Source: Manduca sexta (taxonomy: Eukaryota > Arthropoda > Insecta > Lepidoptera > Sphingidae). Taken from it: a stretch of 64,000 nt of DNA. Numbering within the stretch: the first letter of the stretch is position 1; every line of letters begins with the position of its first letter. Shown piece after piece: positions 30,455 through 41,560 of this stretch. The notes under the pieces were generated by a model. The model was not told where the DNA came from, searched no databases, and saw nothing but the letters and a program-made list of their open reading frames with translations. The DNA lies in contig NC_051130.1 in NCBI RefSeq assembly GCF_014839805.1, forward strand, positions 930,001 through 994,000, written 5' to 3'. Both the position numbers and the translations under genes were made by a program.

Positions 30455-30725
30455 TAAAATACCAATTGTCATCACCATCAGCCTACTACAGCCACTACTG
30501 AATATTAACCTCCTCGAATACGCGCCATTACAACCGTTCTTCGGTTTGCCACATCCAGTTTCTGCTGGCGATCTATCGCTAACTGTCGCTCCACATAGCC
30601 AACAGGCGTCCTACACTATGCTTGCTAACATGTGGTCTCCACTCAAGAACTCGTTTACACCAGCGTTAGTCGGTTCTTCGAGAAATATGGCCAGGCACTG
30701 CCATTTTGGCTTACTAATCTAAATC
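30455..30725 (-). mobile_element. RTE-type LINE 3' fragment
   Basis: CATCACCATCAGCCTACTAC at the left end is the reverse of an RTE tail. The body, through CCAGTTTCTGCTGGCGATCT and ACATGTGGTCTCCACTCAAG to GGCCAGGCACTGCCATTTTG, is the reverse complement of the C-terminal coding region found at 44,770-45,020. Degenerate. Confidence 0.75.
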
Positions 30726-31374
30726 AATATACAATTGGGACCAATAGAAAAAAGTTGCAAGAAAAAACTAAAAAAAATCGCCAGGGGCATTCATGTAGCT
30801 AAAATAGCCCTAGATACATAAGTAGCTCTTTCCCAGAAATGTCTACCTAAGTCAATATGTCCCCGAATAAGGTTTTTAACACCCATGATCAAAGAATTTA
30901 GTGCCTTGTCCGGAATAACCTATAGACTTCGTTTCCGAACAATTTTTGTTTATATAATCCACTTAAGTATAAGCAGATGTTAATGTTGTTAATTGTTTCT
31001 TGTAGAATCGTTTTCGTAATTTAATTTCAATGAGGACATAAGTTTAAGGAAGACAATCTAGTCTTAATATAATTTAGTGCTTAAGTATTGTTTATAATGA
31101 TTGTTTTCTATGCCTTTTGTTAATAAAACAGACACACAAATTCAGTAGACACTACTCAGTGGGTACACACAACCTCATTGTCCCTTATAATTATATGTAG
31201 GAATATACTGAACAGATGTAGGGTTGTCTCGCATGCTTGACTTCCCCGTAGAATGACGGTGACGTGATTAATGTGCAGAAGTGACGTCTTGTTTTACATT
31301 GGAATTTTGAGTTCGGTAAGCAATAGGATTATGGTAGGAAAGAAGCTGTCAGTAAGTTTATTTAAATTTAGACT
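30726..31374. other. Intergenic DNA
   Basis: No gene supported. AT-rich, with no recognised repeat. Confidence 0.35.
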
Positions 31375-31640
31375 AGCATACCTAGGTATACATTCATCAT
31401 GCCTTTATCCCCGAAGAAGTAGGTAAAGGTGCAACCATAGCACACTCTATTTGTCGTGTTCCGTCCCATAATGTGAGATGGTGAGACAATCGCCATATCG
31501 GGCACAAATTCCAGACTCCTGGCTGAGACTATGCAGAAGAACCCAAATATCACTTTGGCTCACCAGGAATCTGAACCCAGGACCTCGGGGCAGTCGTACG
31601 GCACATCTAATGCAATACCTCACAGATTCCGATGACGTTT
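31375..31640 (-). mobile_element. tRNA-related SINE-2
   Basis: In reverse it carries a B-box-like GGGTTCAGATTCC, then AAAGTGATATTTGGGTTCTT and CCCGATATGGCGATTGTCTC, and an end near CCTTTATCCCC. The layout matches a SINE family that I recall from other Lepidoptera. The A-box region is degraded. Confidence 0.65.
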
Positions 31641-32204
31641 ATACATTAACGAGAATATGATCCCAGCATTCAAAGAAAATCGTCACGAGAATAACCTTAA
31701 TTCGCAAAGCCGTCCAATAAACAGTTAAACTACAACGATCGCTATTAGCATTTTTCCCGCCATTTCCATTCGTCTGAAATACAAGTTTACTCATTTAAGT
31801 TTGCCGTAGACGCCATTTTTACAAATTAACTCCTTAGAATACAGAGCGGTGCTTTCGTTTCATTGTGGAAATTGGCATTAATGTTTTCTTTAAGGTTTTA
31901 AGGATTTAATAGTTAAAATAACCTGCACAAAAAATTAAAAACCTCGTTTCTGGTATATGAAATTAATTTATTTAAGTTACAACGATAGCTTTAAAACATA
32001 TAAGCAAAAGTGGCTCTGAAAACAGGTCATACAGGCTGCACTGCTCAGGTCATACACGTGTATTATACAACGTGTAAATGAGTATTCATAACGATTGTTG
32101 GCAGGCTTCAGCAAACGTAGAAAAATGTAATGATAGTATCTTTAAATGAACATCCAAAGACGCACCTTTAGACACTTGATCGAACATTTGGTACGACAGA
32201 TAAA
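31641..32204. other. Intergenic DNA
   Basis: No gene supported; AT-rich with no recognised repeat. Confidence 0.35.
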
Positions 32205-32430
32205 CCTCTCATCATCATTATTGCAGCCGGGAATCGTCCACTGCTGGACATAGGCCTCCCCCATTGAGCGCCACAGGGACCGGTTCTGGGCCGCCCTCAT
32301 CCATGGCTCCGGCGACCCTCACGAGGTCGTCGGTCCATTTCGTGAGAGGCCTGTCCACTCCAGAACTTTTCCGCCCCAACGGCCATCAGTTCTACGAGCT
32401 ATGTGTCGTGCCCATTGTTACTTGAGTTCC
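32205..32430 (-). mobile_element. RTE-type LINE 3' fragment
   Basis: CTCATCATCATTATTGCAGC, CGTCCACTGCTGGACATAGG and CCTCCCCCATTGAGCGCCAC are the reverse of an RTE tail and C-terminal coding end. The copy is distinct in sequence from the one at 30,455. Confidence 0.75.
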
Positions 32431-32889
32431 GCAACTCTACCTACCCTTGTAGTAAAACGTGAGTTTATATAGGTATGTCATTATCTTACTTCACAAAGCA
32501 AAAAAAATAACAGCAGTCCGTTAAAACCGTATATTAATTGGCATTTCAATTCGATTAGTTTCCAAATAGATTGAATGAAACTGTTTTTCCGATTCCATTC
32601 TAGACAATTCATCAGTAACACTCGCTCGCCCGTACATTAGTTGAATTAAAAATGGTTTTTCAATTCCCGCCGTTAACCCATAATGAGCCCGCGGTCCTTT
32701 ATTTAATTTATGATTATTTCAATAATGCCAAATGAATGCTTCCACCGTTTGAATCCGGGGTGAGTTCTGCTTACCACCGTTTTATATATTTATTTTTATG
32801 GTACCAACAGCTTATATTTTAAACATACATGAAATAGGAGATAAGCATACAAACGTACAAACATGCAAGCCAATTACAGGAATACTACT
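32431..32889. other. Intergenic DNA
   Basis: No gene supported. It is the left flank of the complete LINE. Confidence 0.35.
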
Positions 32890-33499
32890 ATGTGGAGATA
32901 GATGGCGCTCGTGCCACGGTAACTTTAGCTCCGTATATAATTAATTTGTAAAAATAGTGATTATCATTATAATACGCTTCTGTGTTGTTTAATCTATAGT
33001 TAACGACCACTTACACTTGCGATACAGTTATTTTCGTGGTTAATACTAATATAAGTGCATCTCAGAAAACTTATACCTAATTGGAAACAGTGCTATTAAA
33101 CACAAGTGTTTTGCATTGAGACTTTCGTGTTTTTTTAAAAAGTCTGCGATTTAAAACAATAGAGTGTCATAATTAACAGTGTCTGTGCTAAAAAACTTGA
33201 CAAGATTCCATCTGAAAGCCATAATTGTTAATCAGCAGTCGTTAAAATTTTAAATCCGTCAATTGGACTTTGACCTCGACACGCAATTCTTTAATTCACT
33301 GCCATCTATTGGACTATTTATGCAACTATTGATTAGCTACGCAACTACGACATCACTGCCATCTATCAATTTAATGCTTATTGACTGATGATTGATGTCA
33401 TAAAGAGCGAATCAACAATTTACGTCATATTGGTATCATAGAGGGCGCTTTATATATGAATTACAACTAATTAGTTTCTATTTACATACTACCACTACA

Positions 33500-34561
33500 A
33501 TGAGCTCTCGTAAATGTGCAGGTTGTCTAAATGTCTTGAAAGGAGTTTCTTTTCTACGCTGCAGCAGATGTCCAGACAAGTATCACCACAGTTGCCTAAA
33601 CTTCACTAAAGATAATTTTCTATCCCTGTCCAAAGAGTTTAAAGATACTTGGGAGTGCCCTTGCTGCCGTAGTAAAGCACCCAAAGGCGGAAATAACTCC
33701 AACACACCAATTCGGTCTTTTACGACGTCCACAACAGGCTACCAAGAAAACATTGTCATTGACAACAGAGAAGACAATGCTGTTTTGCGCAATAATCCCT
33801 GTTCTCCTAAGACATGCAGATGCATCACTGCGGACACTATTCGGACTATTATAAGAGAAGAACTCGAGATTAAATTCAATACTGTAATTAAAGGCATACA
33901 AGATAAATTAATTCATCTAGACGACTCCATTAATTTTTTCAATGCTAAATACGAGAATATCAACAAGCAGTGCGAGTCATACAAGTTACAAATAGAGAAA
34001 CTGGAGAAAGATGGAAGGGAGCTCCAAGAGTCTAATCGTGTCTTAGCACAACGTCTGGCTCAAATAGAACAGCTGTCGCGCGCCAACAATATCGAAATAC
34101 AGTGCTTACCCGAGCATAAAACAGAAAACCTATACTCCGTCATACAACAACTTGGCAATGTTATAAAATGCCCGATCACCGAGGCTGACGTTCAATACTG
34201 TAGTCGCATCGCAAAAATAAATACTAATAGTCCTCGCCCTCGCTCTGTATTAGTCCAGTTCAGTAGTCGTCGTCTACGTGATACATTTTTGGCTGGAGTG
34301 ATTAAATTCAACAAAAACAATTCTGACGACAAGCTTAATTCTACCCACTTAGGATACGGTGGAAATAAAAAGTCTCCCATTTATGTAACTGATCATCTCA
34401 CTCCAGAGACGAAGACGCTGCATGCTTCTGCTCGTAGGAAAGCGAAGGAACTAAATTACAGATTTGTCTGGGTGCGTGACGGCAAAATATTTTTAAGAAA
34501 AACAGAATCCTCAAACTACATTTTAATCAAGGATTTGGCATCTTTGAGTAAATTATCTTAA
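33500..34561 (+). CDS. LINE ORF1: PHD-like finger, coiled coil, FP25K-like C-terminus
   Basis: 353 aa. Residues 4-57 form a C4HC3 PHD-like zinc finger (CAGCLNVLKG, CSRCPDKYHHSC, WECPCC). Residues 110-200 are predicted coiled coil, ending in LEKDGRELQESNRVLAQRLA. The C-terminal part resembles the baculovirus FP25K-like domain found in several insect LINE ORF1 proteins (YVTDHLTPETKTLH, then FVWVRDGKIFLRKTE). By family this protein binds its own RNA and assembles the retrotransposition particle. The start at 33,500 is the first ATG of the frame and leads straight into the finger. ORF2 follows in another frame after 135 bases. Confidence 0.85.
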   Translation: MSSRKCAGCLNVLKGVSFLRCSRCPDKYHHSCLNFTKDNFLSLSKEFKDTWECPCCRSKAPKGGNNSNTPIRSFTTSTTGYQENIVIDNREDNAVLRNNPCSPKTCRCITADTIRTIIREELEIKFNTVIKGIQDKLIHLDDSINFFNAKYENINKQCESYKLQIEKLEKDGRELQESNRVLAQRLAQIEQLSRANNIEIQCLPEHKTENLYSVIQQLGNVIKCPITEADVQYCSRIAKINTNSPRPRSVLVQFSSRRLRDTFLAGVIKFNKNNSDDKLNSTHLGYGGNKKSPIYVTDHLTPETKTLHASARRKAKELNYRFVWVRDGKIFLRKTESSNYILIKDLASLSKLS

Positions 34562-34696
34562 AGCTAGTATCGTAGATCTTTATTAATAACTTTGTAAATT
34601 TTATCTCACTTTTTTTTTTGGCAAGTATAATATTTACTTATTTTGTATAGACTGATTTTCAATTCATTGGTATATGTTATTATTGTTATTATAAAA

Positions 34697-37579
34697 ATGA
34701 TTACTGTGTATTACCAAAATGTAAGAGGCCTAAGAACTAAAACAATAGAGTTTTTTAAAAACATTGTTTGTAACAGTTTTGACGTAATTATTTTAACTGA
34801 AACGTGGCTGAATTCTAGTGTCTTCGACTTTGAACTTTTTGACACTCGATATGAGATTTACAGACGCGACAGAGCAACATCTGGGTTTCACAATAAGAAA
34901 GATGGCGGTGGTGTACTTGTGGCAGTGTCTAAACGATTGCACTCCCGACACCTTCCCGATCTCAATTCCGACTGTGAAGACGTTTGGGTACAAATTGATT
35001 GTTGTGGGCACAGTGGGAATACTGAGCCCTTGTTTTTATGTGCGGTCTATCTGCCCCCTCCTATTAAGAGACATATTCTGGATCATTTTATGACTAACTG
35101 TAATCGTGTCATTGAACAAAAAAGGATGAGGCAATTATTGGTTACTGGGGATTTCAATATGGGTTCTATAACTTGGAATTTCTCCAACAGTACCTTTGGT
35201 TCAGCAGTCACAAATATTAATAGTGAGCTTGCTACTATGCTCTTGAATTTTACTGCACTGAATGATCTCAAACAATATAACTATGTTTCCAATCCAATGA
35301 ATAAAATCTTGGACCTAGTCCTTAGCAACGCGGCTATCTCGGATCTAATCCCCTGTAGCAATGCTCTTACAATAGTCGACCCTTTACATCCTCCTTTAAA
35401 TTTTTCTTTGTCTATCCCAGGTGCGAAAAATATCGATTGTAGGAATAATCCTAAATACTGTTTCTTCAAGGGAGATTACGATAAGATCATACAGCACCTG
35501 AACGCTGTTTGTTGGGAGGACGTACTTGATGTAAACGGTTCGGTAGATGAAATGACTTCTATTTTTTATTTCCATGTTCATGCGGCTATCGTAAAATACG
35601 TTCCCATGTCATCATTCAAGCAAAAGCGTTATCCCGTTTGGTTCTCTCGTGACTTAATCAACCTCTTAAGGGAAAAATTAAAGTACCGGAACAAACTACG
35701 GAAATTTAATAACAATCCACTTGATCAAATCGCCTTTGATTTGGTTAAGAAAAGAACGGAAAAACTAATGGCGACGTGCTACAATAATTACATATCTAAT
35801 CTTGAGGAGAGTCTGCGCGCCAACCCTAAGCTCTTCTGGAGCTTTATTAAAAACAAAAAAAGGAATTGCAGTACCTATCCTGATGAAATGAAATTTAACG
35901 ACGAAATCGCAAGTAATGCAATTGAATCCTCTAACCTTTTTGCTAAATGCTTTGCTACGGCTTACAACAATAATAGCACATTAGGTACTAGTTACACTAA
36001 ATCTTCTCCGCAAATTCCATTATTAACGAGCAATTACCTTACATTAATTAAATTTAAAGATAGCCAAGTACTTAAGGTCTTAAAAAGACTTGACCGCTAT
36101 AAGGGTGCGGGGTCAGATGGCATCCCCTCTGTTTTTGTAGCAAACTGTGCCTCAGCTCTAGCGAAACCGTTGGCATTTATATACAATAAATCCCTGGCTA
36201 CTGGAATATTTCCATCTATCTGGAAAAAAGCATTGATTATTCCCCTTTACAAAAATGGCAATAAGAATTTAATCAATAATTATAGACCTATTTCAATTTT
36301 GTCGGTATTTGCAAAAGTCTTTGAGAAATTGCTTCACCCTGTCCTCTCGTGGCATTTTAAACAACTTTTAAACGTACATCAACATGGTTTTGCTGTTGCT
36401 ATATCTACTGCCACCAACCTCACCTCATTTATAAATGATGTTTCCATGGAACTCGACCGTCGTTCCTCTATTGACGCGATTTATACGGACTTCAGTAAGG
36501 CTTTTGATAGAGTCAATCACACTGTTTTACTACATAAGCTTTCTGGCTATGGTTTCGCCGAACCTCTACTAAGCTGGTGCGCGTCATATCTATCAGAAAG
36601 AAATTCATCAGTGGTCGTAAATGGTTATTCTTCTGACCCATTCTTAATTAGGTCGGGGGTGCCTCAAGGGTCACATCTAGGTCCACTATTTTTTAATATG
36701 TTTGTCAATGACATTGGTGACTGCTTTCTCAACTCTAGTCATTACTTATTTGCCGATGACCTTAAATTTTTTAGACCAGTTAATGAGTTTGACGACGCTA
36801 CCTTATTGCAGGATGATCTTGACCGTCTGGCAGTGTGGTGTGATTGCAATGATATGACTCTCAATGTCTCTAAATGCACGTCGATGCGTTTTACGAGAAA
36901 AAATGGTGACACCCTTGATTTTGCCTATACAATAAAAAACTGCACTCTCACTAGAGTTTACAGCATAAAAGACTTGGGAGTTACACTTGACTGTAAACTA
37001 CAGTTCAACCGCCATATAGACAACATTTGTGCCGGGGGATTTAAAAATCTAGGCTTTATTTTGCGCAATGGCAGAGACTTTAAGTCACCTAAAACAAAGA
37101 TTCTGCTCTACAACTCATTCGTTCGTACTGGTTTGGAGTATTGCAGTGTGGTTTGGAACCCTTTCTATGATGTTTACGTTAAGAAGCTCGAAAGTGTTCA
37201 AAAGCGTTTTCTATGGCATTTAGTCTTCTCATCCAACCTGGGGAAAAAACTCGTAAAATATGACGACAGGCTAAAGCACTACAACATGATGTCCCTGGCC
37301 GATCGGAGAACTCAGCTAGATATATTGTTCTTATACAAACTTGCAAACGGTATTCTAGACACTCCTTTACTTTTGTCTTGCCTAAAGTTCTCTGCCCCTC
37401 CAAAGCTTCCCCGTGCCTCAAGGTTTGAACTCCTGAAAACTACTACTTTTCAGTCTAACTTGGGTCAATATGCACCTATTAACCGGCTCATTCGAGAATT
37501 CAACGTCTTAGCTAAAACAAAGGATGTTGACCTGTTCTCTGTCGGTTTAAGCACACTTAAGAAGATTTTAAATTCTTAA
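34697..37579 (+). CDS. LINE ORF2: endonuclease and reverse transcriptase
   Basis: The frame opens at 34,643, but the Met at 34,697 directly precedes the endonuclease motif YYQNVRGLRT and is the likelier start (960 aa). The apurinic-type endonuclease shows LTETWL, GDFNMGSITW and a final DPLHPPL in place of the common SDHxP. The RT shows KALIIPLYKNGNK, YRPISILSVFAKVFEKLL, QHGF, YTDFSKAFDRVNH, SGVPQGSHLGPLFFNMFVND and the catalytic FADDLKFF. The jockey-type C-terminal thumb follows (YCSVVWNPFYDVYVKKLESV). No RNase H is present, as normal for jockey. It nicks target DNA and copies the element RNA. No stop or frameshift is seen. Confidence 0.9.
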   Translation: MITVYYQNVRGLRTKTIEFFKNIVCNSFDVIILTETWLNSSVFDFELFDTRYEIYRRDRATSGFHNKKDGGGVLVAVSKRLHSRHLPDLNSDCEDVWVQIDCCGHSGNTEPLFLCAVYLPPPIKRHILDHFMTNCNRVIEQKRMRQLLVTGDFNMGSITWNFSNSTFGSAVTNINSELATMLLNFTALNDLKQYNYVSNPMNKILDLVLSNAAISDLIPCSNALTIVDPLHPPLNFSLSIPGAKNIDCRNNPKYCFFKGDYDKIIQHLNAVCWEDVLDVNGSVDEMTSIFYFHVHAAIVKYVPMSSFKQKRYPVWFSRDLINLLREKLKYRNKLRKFNNNPLDQIAFDLVKKRTEKLMATCYNNYISNLEESLRANPKLFWSFIKNKKRNCSTYPDEMKFNDEIASNAIESSNLFAKCFATAYNNNSTLGTSYTKSSPQIPLLTSNYLTLIKFKDSQVLKVLKRLDRYKGAGSDGIPSVFVANCASALAKPLAFIYNKSLATGIFPSIWKKALIIPLYKNGNKNLINNYRPISILSVFAKVFEKLLHPVLSWHFKQLLNVHQHGFAVAISTATNLTSFINDVSMELDRRSSIDAIYTDFSKAFDRVNHTVLLHKLSGYGFAEPLLSWCASYLSERNSSVVVNGYSSDPFLIRSGVPQGSHLGPLFFNMFVNDIGDCFLNSSHYLFADDLKFFRPVNEFDDATLLQDDLDRLAVWCDCNDMTLNVSKCTSMRFTRKNGDTLDFAYTIKNCTLTRVYSIKDLGVTLDCKLQFNRHIDNICAGGFKNLGFILRNGRDFKSPKTKILLYNSFVRTGLEYCSVVWNPFYDVYVKKLESVQKRFLWHLVFSSNLGKKLVKYDDRLKHYNMMSLADRRTQLDILFLYKLANGILDTPLLLSCLKFSAPPKLPRASRFELLKTTTFQSNLGQYAPINRLIREFNVLAKTKDVDLFSVGLSTLKKILNS

Positions 37580-38023
37580 ATCGTAAATTTCGATACTCTG
37601 GTTTCAGCTTTTAATTAAATATTTGTTTTATGAAATAATTGTTTACATATTTCAATTTTTATAGTTATCTTATACTTATTAGAATTGTTTTATTTAATAT
37701 TTTTGTTTAAACTAAATGTGATATAATTGATTTAATTTTGTTTCTTTTAATTTTAGGCTTTATTAGTCACTAAGATTTTTTTAATTGTAACAATTCCATT
37801 GATTCATTTTAATTTCCTTATTTTTAATCTTTAGAGTATTATTATGATATGTTAATAATTTTAGAAACATATTTTTTTTGTCAAATATAATTTGCATGCA
37901 GTCTTCACCTATAACTACAATGGCACTTAGCTAGTTAATATTATAACTTTATTATTGTAATATGTTTTGGTGTAATTTGTGTTGGTGATAAATAATAAAA
38001 AAAAAAAAAAAAAAAAAAAAAAA

Positions 38024-39444
38024 TACTCAACATTGAAAATATAAACAAGACACTAAAAAACTGCATTATTATTAATATAACTACAGTCATTCAAAACAAA
38101 ACATTACTAAAAGAAGTAAAATAAACAGAAGACTTAGCAACTATAAAAAAAAATAGAAATGAAAGCCTTGTGGTGACACTGAAAACATGGAAAAGCGCCT
38201 TACAACGCTACTACAATGTGACTATAAAATAGAATTGCAAAATTGGTTATTTAGAACACTTTGGTGTCACCCATTTAGAGAAACAGATGGTCGCATTGCT
38301 CTATGAAGGCCGCGGGCGACCATCCGCCTGACAGGAGGTAGAGATTCTGGATGTAATTGCGATCCTTAGATCAGCTACAGATCAATTACTGATAGTATAC
38401 TGATGACGTTGATTTGTTTTCACCCGCTACATGGCTAAGTGAGTCATGACGTCGAATTTTGTCATCTGTTTCTCTAAATACATAATCATATTGCAATGTT
38501 AATGAGTGAAGTATCAAATCGTGCGGGACGAAGCGGAACAGTCCTCGTTTCACGCGCCATCTTAAAATTGGATTCGTTTCGGTGCCTTTTCTCTCGCCGC
38601 GCACGAAATTTACTATTGATAGAAGATTTACGCGTCGTTAGGCCGGCTTACAAGGCGGGTATCTATACGATACAGACTAGCTTTGAGAATAGATAGAGGG
38701 CAGCTAGATGACAACATCGGCAGAGATGAATATTTGTAACCGCCAAGATACCGACCACCGTAGATGTTAAACCCGCTATAATGACCCACGTAAATGCCTT
38801 TTGGGTTCTCTCTCTCTGCAGTCAACCCTTCATTACTGAGGATCGTGATCCCGTCCAAGATCATTCACTAGTCTTCTCCACGAGGCCCGATCTTCGGCTT
38901 GGTGCAACGCTACGCTCATTGGCATATTAAGGGAGTTAAGGCCGGCAAAATTATGTCAACTGGCGAAGTTATTAACACCCTACGCGCGCGGAAACAAATC
39001 GACACTATTAGTTTACTAATAACAATTGATCTGCATGGTGGCAGGTAGGTATGTTGGAGCGGAGCGCAAGGCACCAGGAAGAGAGGCATACCGGCTGCCT
39101 GCTTAAACATCATTAAAGTTTCCGGCGAACAGAGGATGAAGACAGCGAATAGCAGAAACACTAGAAATCTCTAGTCGAGGCATTCAGCTTTGAGAATGAG
39201 GGATGCTTATTAACATAGAAAGTTTAAAAATTAATACTTTACAAAGTGAAGCGTTGTAGTAATATTTTCTAGAAATTGATGTATTTTTCTGTTATCCTAC
39301 AGTAAGAAATATAAGGCGTTTTTATTTATGGTGGATGAATGACCACATCATAGGACACAAGTTCAGCGTGATACGGCCCTTCAGAGACAATCGTATGAAC
39401 ATTTAAAAACAGTTATCACGTCTATTTGAACATTTTTTTATAGC
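38024..39444. other. Intergenic DNA
   Basis: No gene supported. A short inverted repeat (GATGGTCGC near 38,287 with GCGACCATC near 38,316) is present. ORFs of 60-80 codons on both strands show no domain. Confidence 0.4.
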
Positions 39445-39620
39445 TTTGATGACGAGACGGGCTTGCCATTCGCCTAATGGTAAGCGATATGACCGCCCAT
39501 AAACAGTAGAAACACCATCCAACACCTTGAATTACAAAGTATTTTTTGTTATTTCACTGCGCCCGCCATCTTGAGACATGACATGTTAAGACTTATTATG
39601 TCCAGTAGGGCCACTGGCTA
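39445..39620 (-). repeat. Dispersed repeat, family A, 3' part
   Basis: GATGACGAGACGGGCTTGCC, ATGGTAAGCGATATGACCGC, ACAGTAGAAACACCATCC and GCGCCCGCCATCTTGAGACA are the reverse of the family A 3' end. Confidence 0.75.
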
Positions 39621-39639
39621 TAAGGCTACTTTTTCTTGG

Positions 39640-39930
39640 TCGTGTTCTTTATTCTTTGTGTCCCTGAAAGGCTTTCGTGGCTGTATGTATAAGATCTTTC
39701 CATTTTGTTCTATTTTCGGCTTCTTTTAAGGTAGTCGCAATAGACAATCCAATGATAGTCACTTGATCTACCCAACGGATAGGTGTTCGGCGAGGTATTT
39801 TCCCTTCTACTTTGCCCACCACAAATAACTTGTCAAGGTTATCTGTCTGACAGCGGGCAATATGTCATATTGCCTCAATAAGAAGTTTTAGTACACTATT
39901 TTGCCAGTAGGTAAAGTTGGTCGTCTTTAT
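39640..39930 (-). pseudogene. LINE ORF C-terminal remnant
   Basis: The minus strand reads GKVEGKIPRRTPIRWVDQV, then EAENRTKWKDLIHTATKAF and stop. This GKxxGxRPxxRW / AAxxRxxW layout is the terminal segment of RTE- and related LINE ORFs in insects. Only this end is present. Confidence 0.65.
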
Positions 39931-40154
39931 TGTGCTGTACACACGTTTTTAGCGATAAAGTTACTAGACTTTGCCGTGATTAAGTGTTTAAATTATCATC
40001 AACGGAAACCGAACTGCTTTAGTGACCATGTTGCGAGTTTTGGGGGATAATTTTTGCCTAGTTTTTACTCTCAATTCTCCTGGTCTAATTCGGTAGGAAA
40101 GATTGAACATAACTTCTAAATTCTTTCGTAAGGTCAAGCTGTAGGTCAATTATG

Positions 40155-40300
40155 ATAGTGAGAAAGACTATTTCCTAATAATAATAATACCAGCTCTGTA
40201 CATACTGCCTACCGCTGATGATGGACATTACTACCACTAAGGGTTTAGGCCTTAGTCCACCACATTGCCCTAGCGTCTATTGGTAGAATTCATATACCCT
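40155..40300 (-). mobile_element. SINE-1 fragment (3' half)
   Basis: AATAATAATACCAGCTCTGT at the left end is the reverse of the SINE-1 tail. GGTTTAGGCCTTAGTCCACC and CCCTAGCGTCTATTGG are the reverse of its middle. Diverged. Confidence 0.7.
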
Positions 40301-40484
40301 TAACATTTTTATGTAGAATTCTCAGGTCACTTTAGGTTAGACGGTTAAATCTTTAAACCTATCTCCATATTGGAGACCAACTCAAATTCCAGCAAATCAC
40401 GTGCTGATAAATTGAAAAACAAGTTCTCAAAACTCACAAAATATTTTATTGTCCTAAAGAGAATCCAAGTTTTTTTATTGCCAT

Positions 40485-40690
40485 AGTAGGCAAACGAGCG
40501 AACAGTCCACCTGATGTTAAGCAGCATCTGCCGCCCATGGATTTTGCAATGCCAGAGGAACAACCCAGCCGTTGCCTTCCGAGATGTGAGCACTCTTTTT
40601 AAACCTCTTTTAAAGAAGGGCAACTCAAGTTCTCTGGTGAAGTCTCTCATATGTGACAGTCCGCCTGGGTAGGTACCGCCATCAAAGCAA
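40485..40690 (-). repeat. Composite of two dispersed repeats
   Basis: TTTATTGCCATAGTAGGCAA, ACCTGATGTTAAGCAGCATC and GCCGCCCATGG match a repeat that I recall as widespread in Lepidoptera. The last 50 bases (CTCTCATATGTGACAGTCCG, CCTGGGTAGGTACCGCC) are the start of family A in plus orientation. A 101-codon frame across this region is an artefact of the repeat. Confidence 0.6.
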
Positions 40691-41390
40691 AAAAAAAATC
40701 ATAGAACTCGGGAAGTCTCGAAACCTTGAGTTATAGTTTGCGTTGGATTACCGTTCGAATATTGAAATTTAAATTTTATGGGTACTTTATTAAATAGCCA
40801 TAATTACTACCAAAATCAACACTCCTTAAATAAAAAAAAAAATAATTACAATATCCATATATCCATCTAAATTTTCCCAAAATAACCCCAAATTGTGGTG
40901 ACGATCGCGGATCGTGCCGACAAACCCCGGGCAGGAACACCCGCCACAGATAATGGCTGGACTTGCTTCCGTATTATATGTACTGCAACTACATCTACAG
41001 GTTGATGCACAAACTAAGTATCTAATTTTACTTAATAACAAAACTTGATTTAGGTGTAAAGGTAACCGTGTTGATACGTAGGTACTGCAACTTCAGCTAC
41101 TAAATTATGCATAAACGAGGTATCAAATACCCAAAAACTAAGATTTTTGGTGCTGCATTTAGAGTATTCTAAATTATTTATGTTTCAAATGCTTTTTATA
41201 AGTAGCAAATGTGAAGAATAGGTTAAGCAAATAGCTTTTGTGGCATAAATTGTCTACAGGTAGTTACAGAAAGGAGGTATCAAATTATTTACACGCAAAG
41301 AAATTTGTAAAAACATAGTTTTTGTATAATTAACAATTCATAAATAATCATTTATGAATTGTTAATTTATGATTTGTTTGAGCGGAGGTG
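40691..41390. other. Intergenic DNA with an 18-bp-arm palindrome
   Basis: AATTAACAATTCATAAAT (from 41,328) pairs with its complement ending at 41,367 around a 4-base AATC loop. Otherwise nothing is recognised. Confidence 0.5.
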
Positions 41391-41560
41391 AGAACGCCAT
41401 GAAATGTTCGCGAGCCCTCATAGGCCTCAATATAATAGTTATAACCATGAGGTATACAAACTGAACTGTGTGCCTAGAGCCGCAGCAAATGTCCGTGTGG
41501 ATGAGTGTGCAGTTAGTGTGGAGACTAGCGCACAAGAACTACCTCGAGGGTTCACATTTT
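41391..41560 (+). repeat. Dispersed repeat, family C, copy 3
   Basis: GAAATGTTCGCGAGCCC, ATAGGCCTCAATATAATAG, ACCATGAGGTATACAAACTG and TGTGTGCCTAGAGCCG match the copy at 7040-7130. Confidence 0.65.

Larger units (their letters stand above)
32890..38023 (+). mobile_element. Structurally complete jockey-superfamily LINE
   Basis: Order: 5' UTR (start about 32,890, uncertain), ORF1 (33,500-34,561), 135-base spacer, ORF2 (34,697-37,579), AT-rich 3' UTR, and a poly(A) run at 37,997-38,023 after AATAAT. Both ORFs are open and contain all expected catalytic motifs, so the element may be active or only recently fixed. The 5' UTR contains several GCCATCTAT/GATGGCGCT motifs (32,893, 33,300, 33,358). 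A short AATACT string lies on both sides (32,881 and after the tail) but is too short to prove a target duplication. Confidence 0.85.

Noticed and set aside
40345..40650. 101-codon minus-strand frame
   Set aside because: It overlaps a common dispersed repeat and has no domain.
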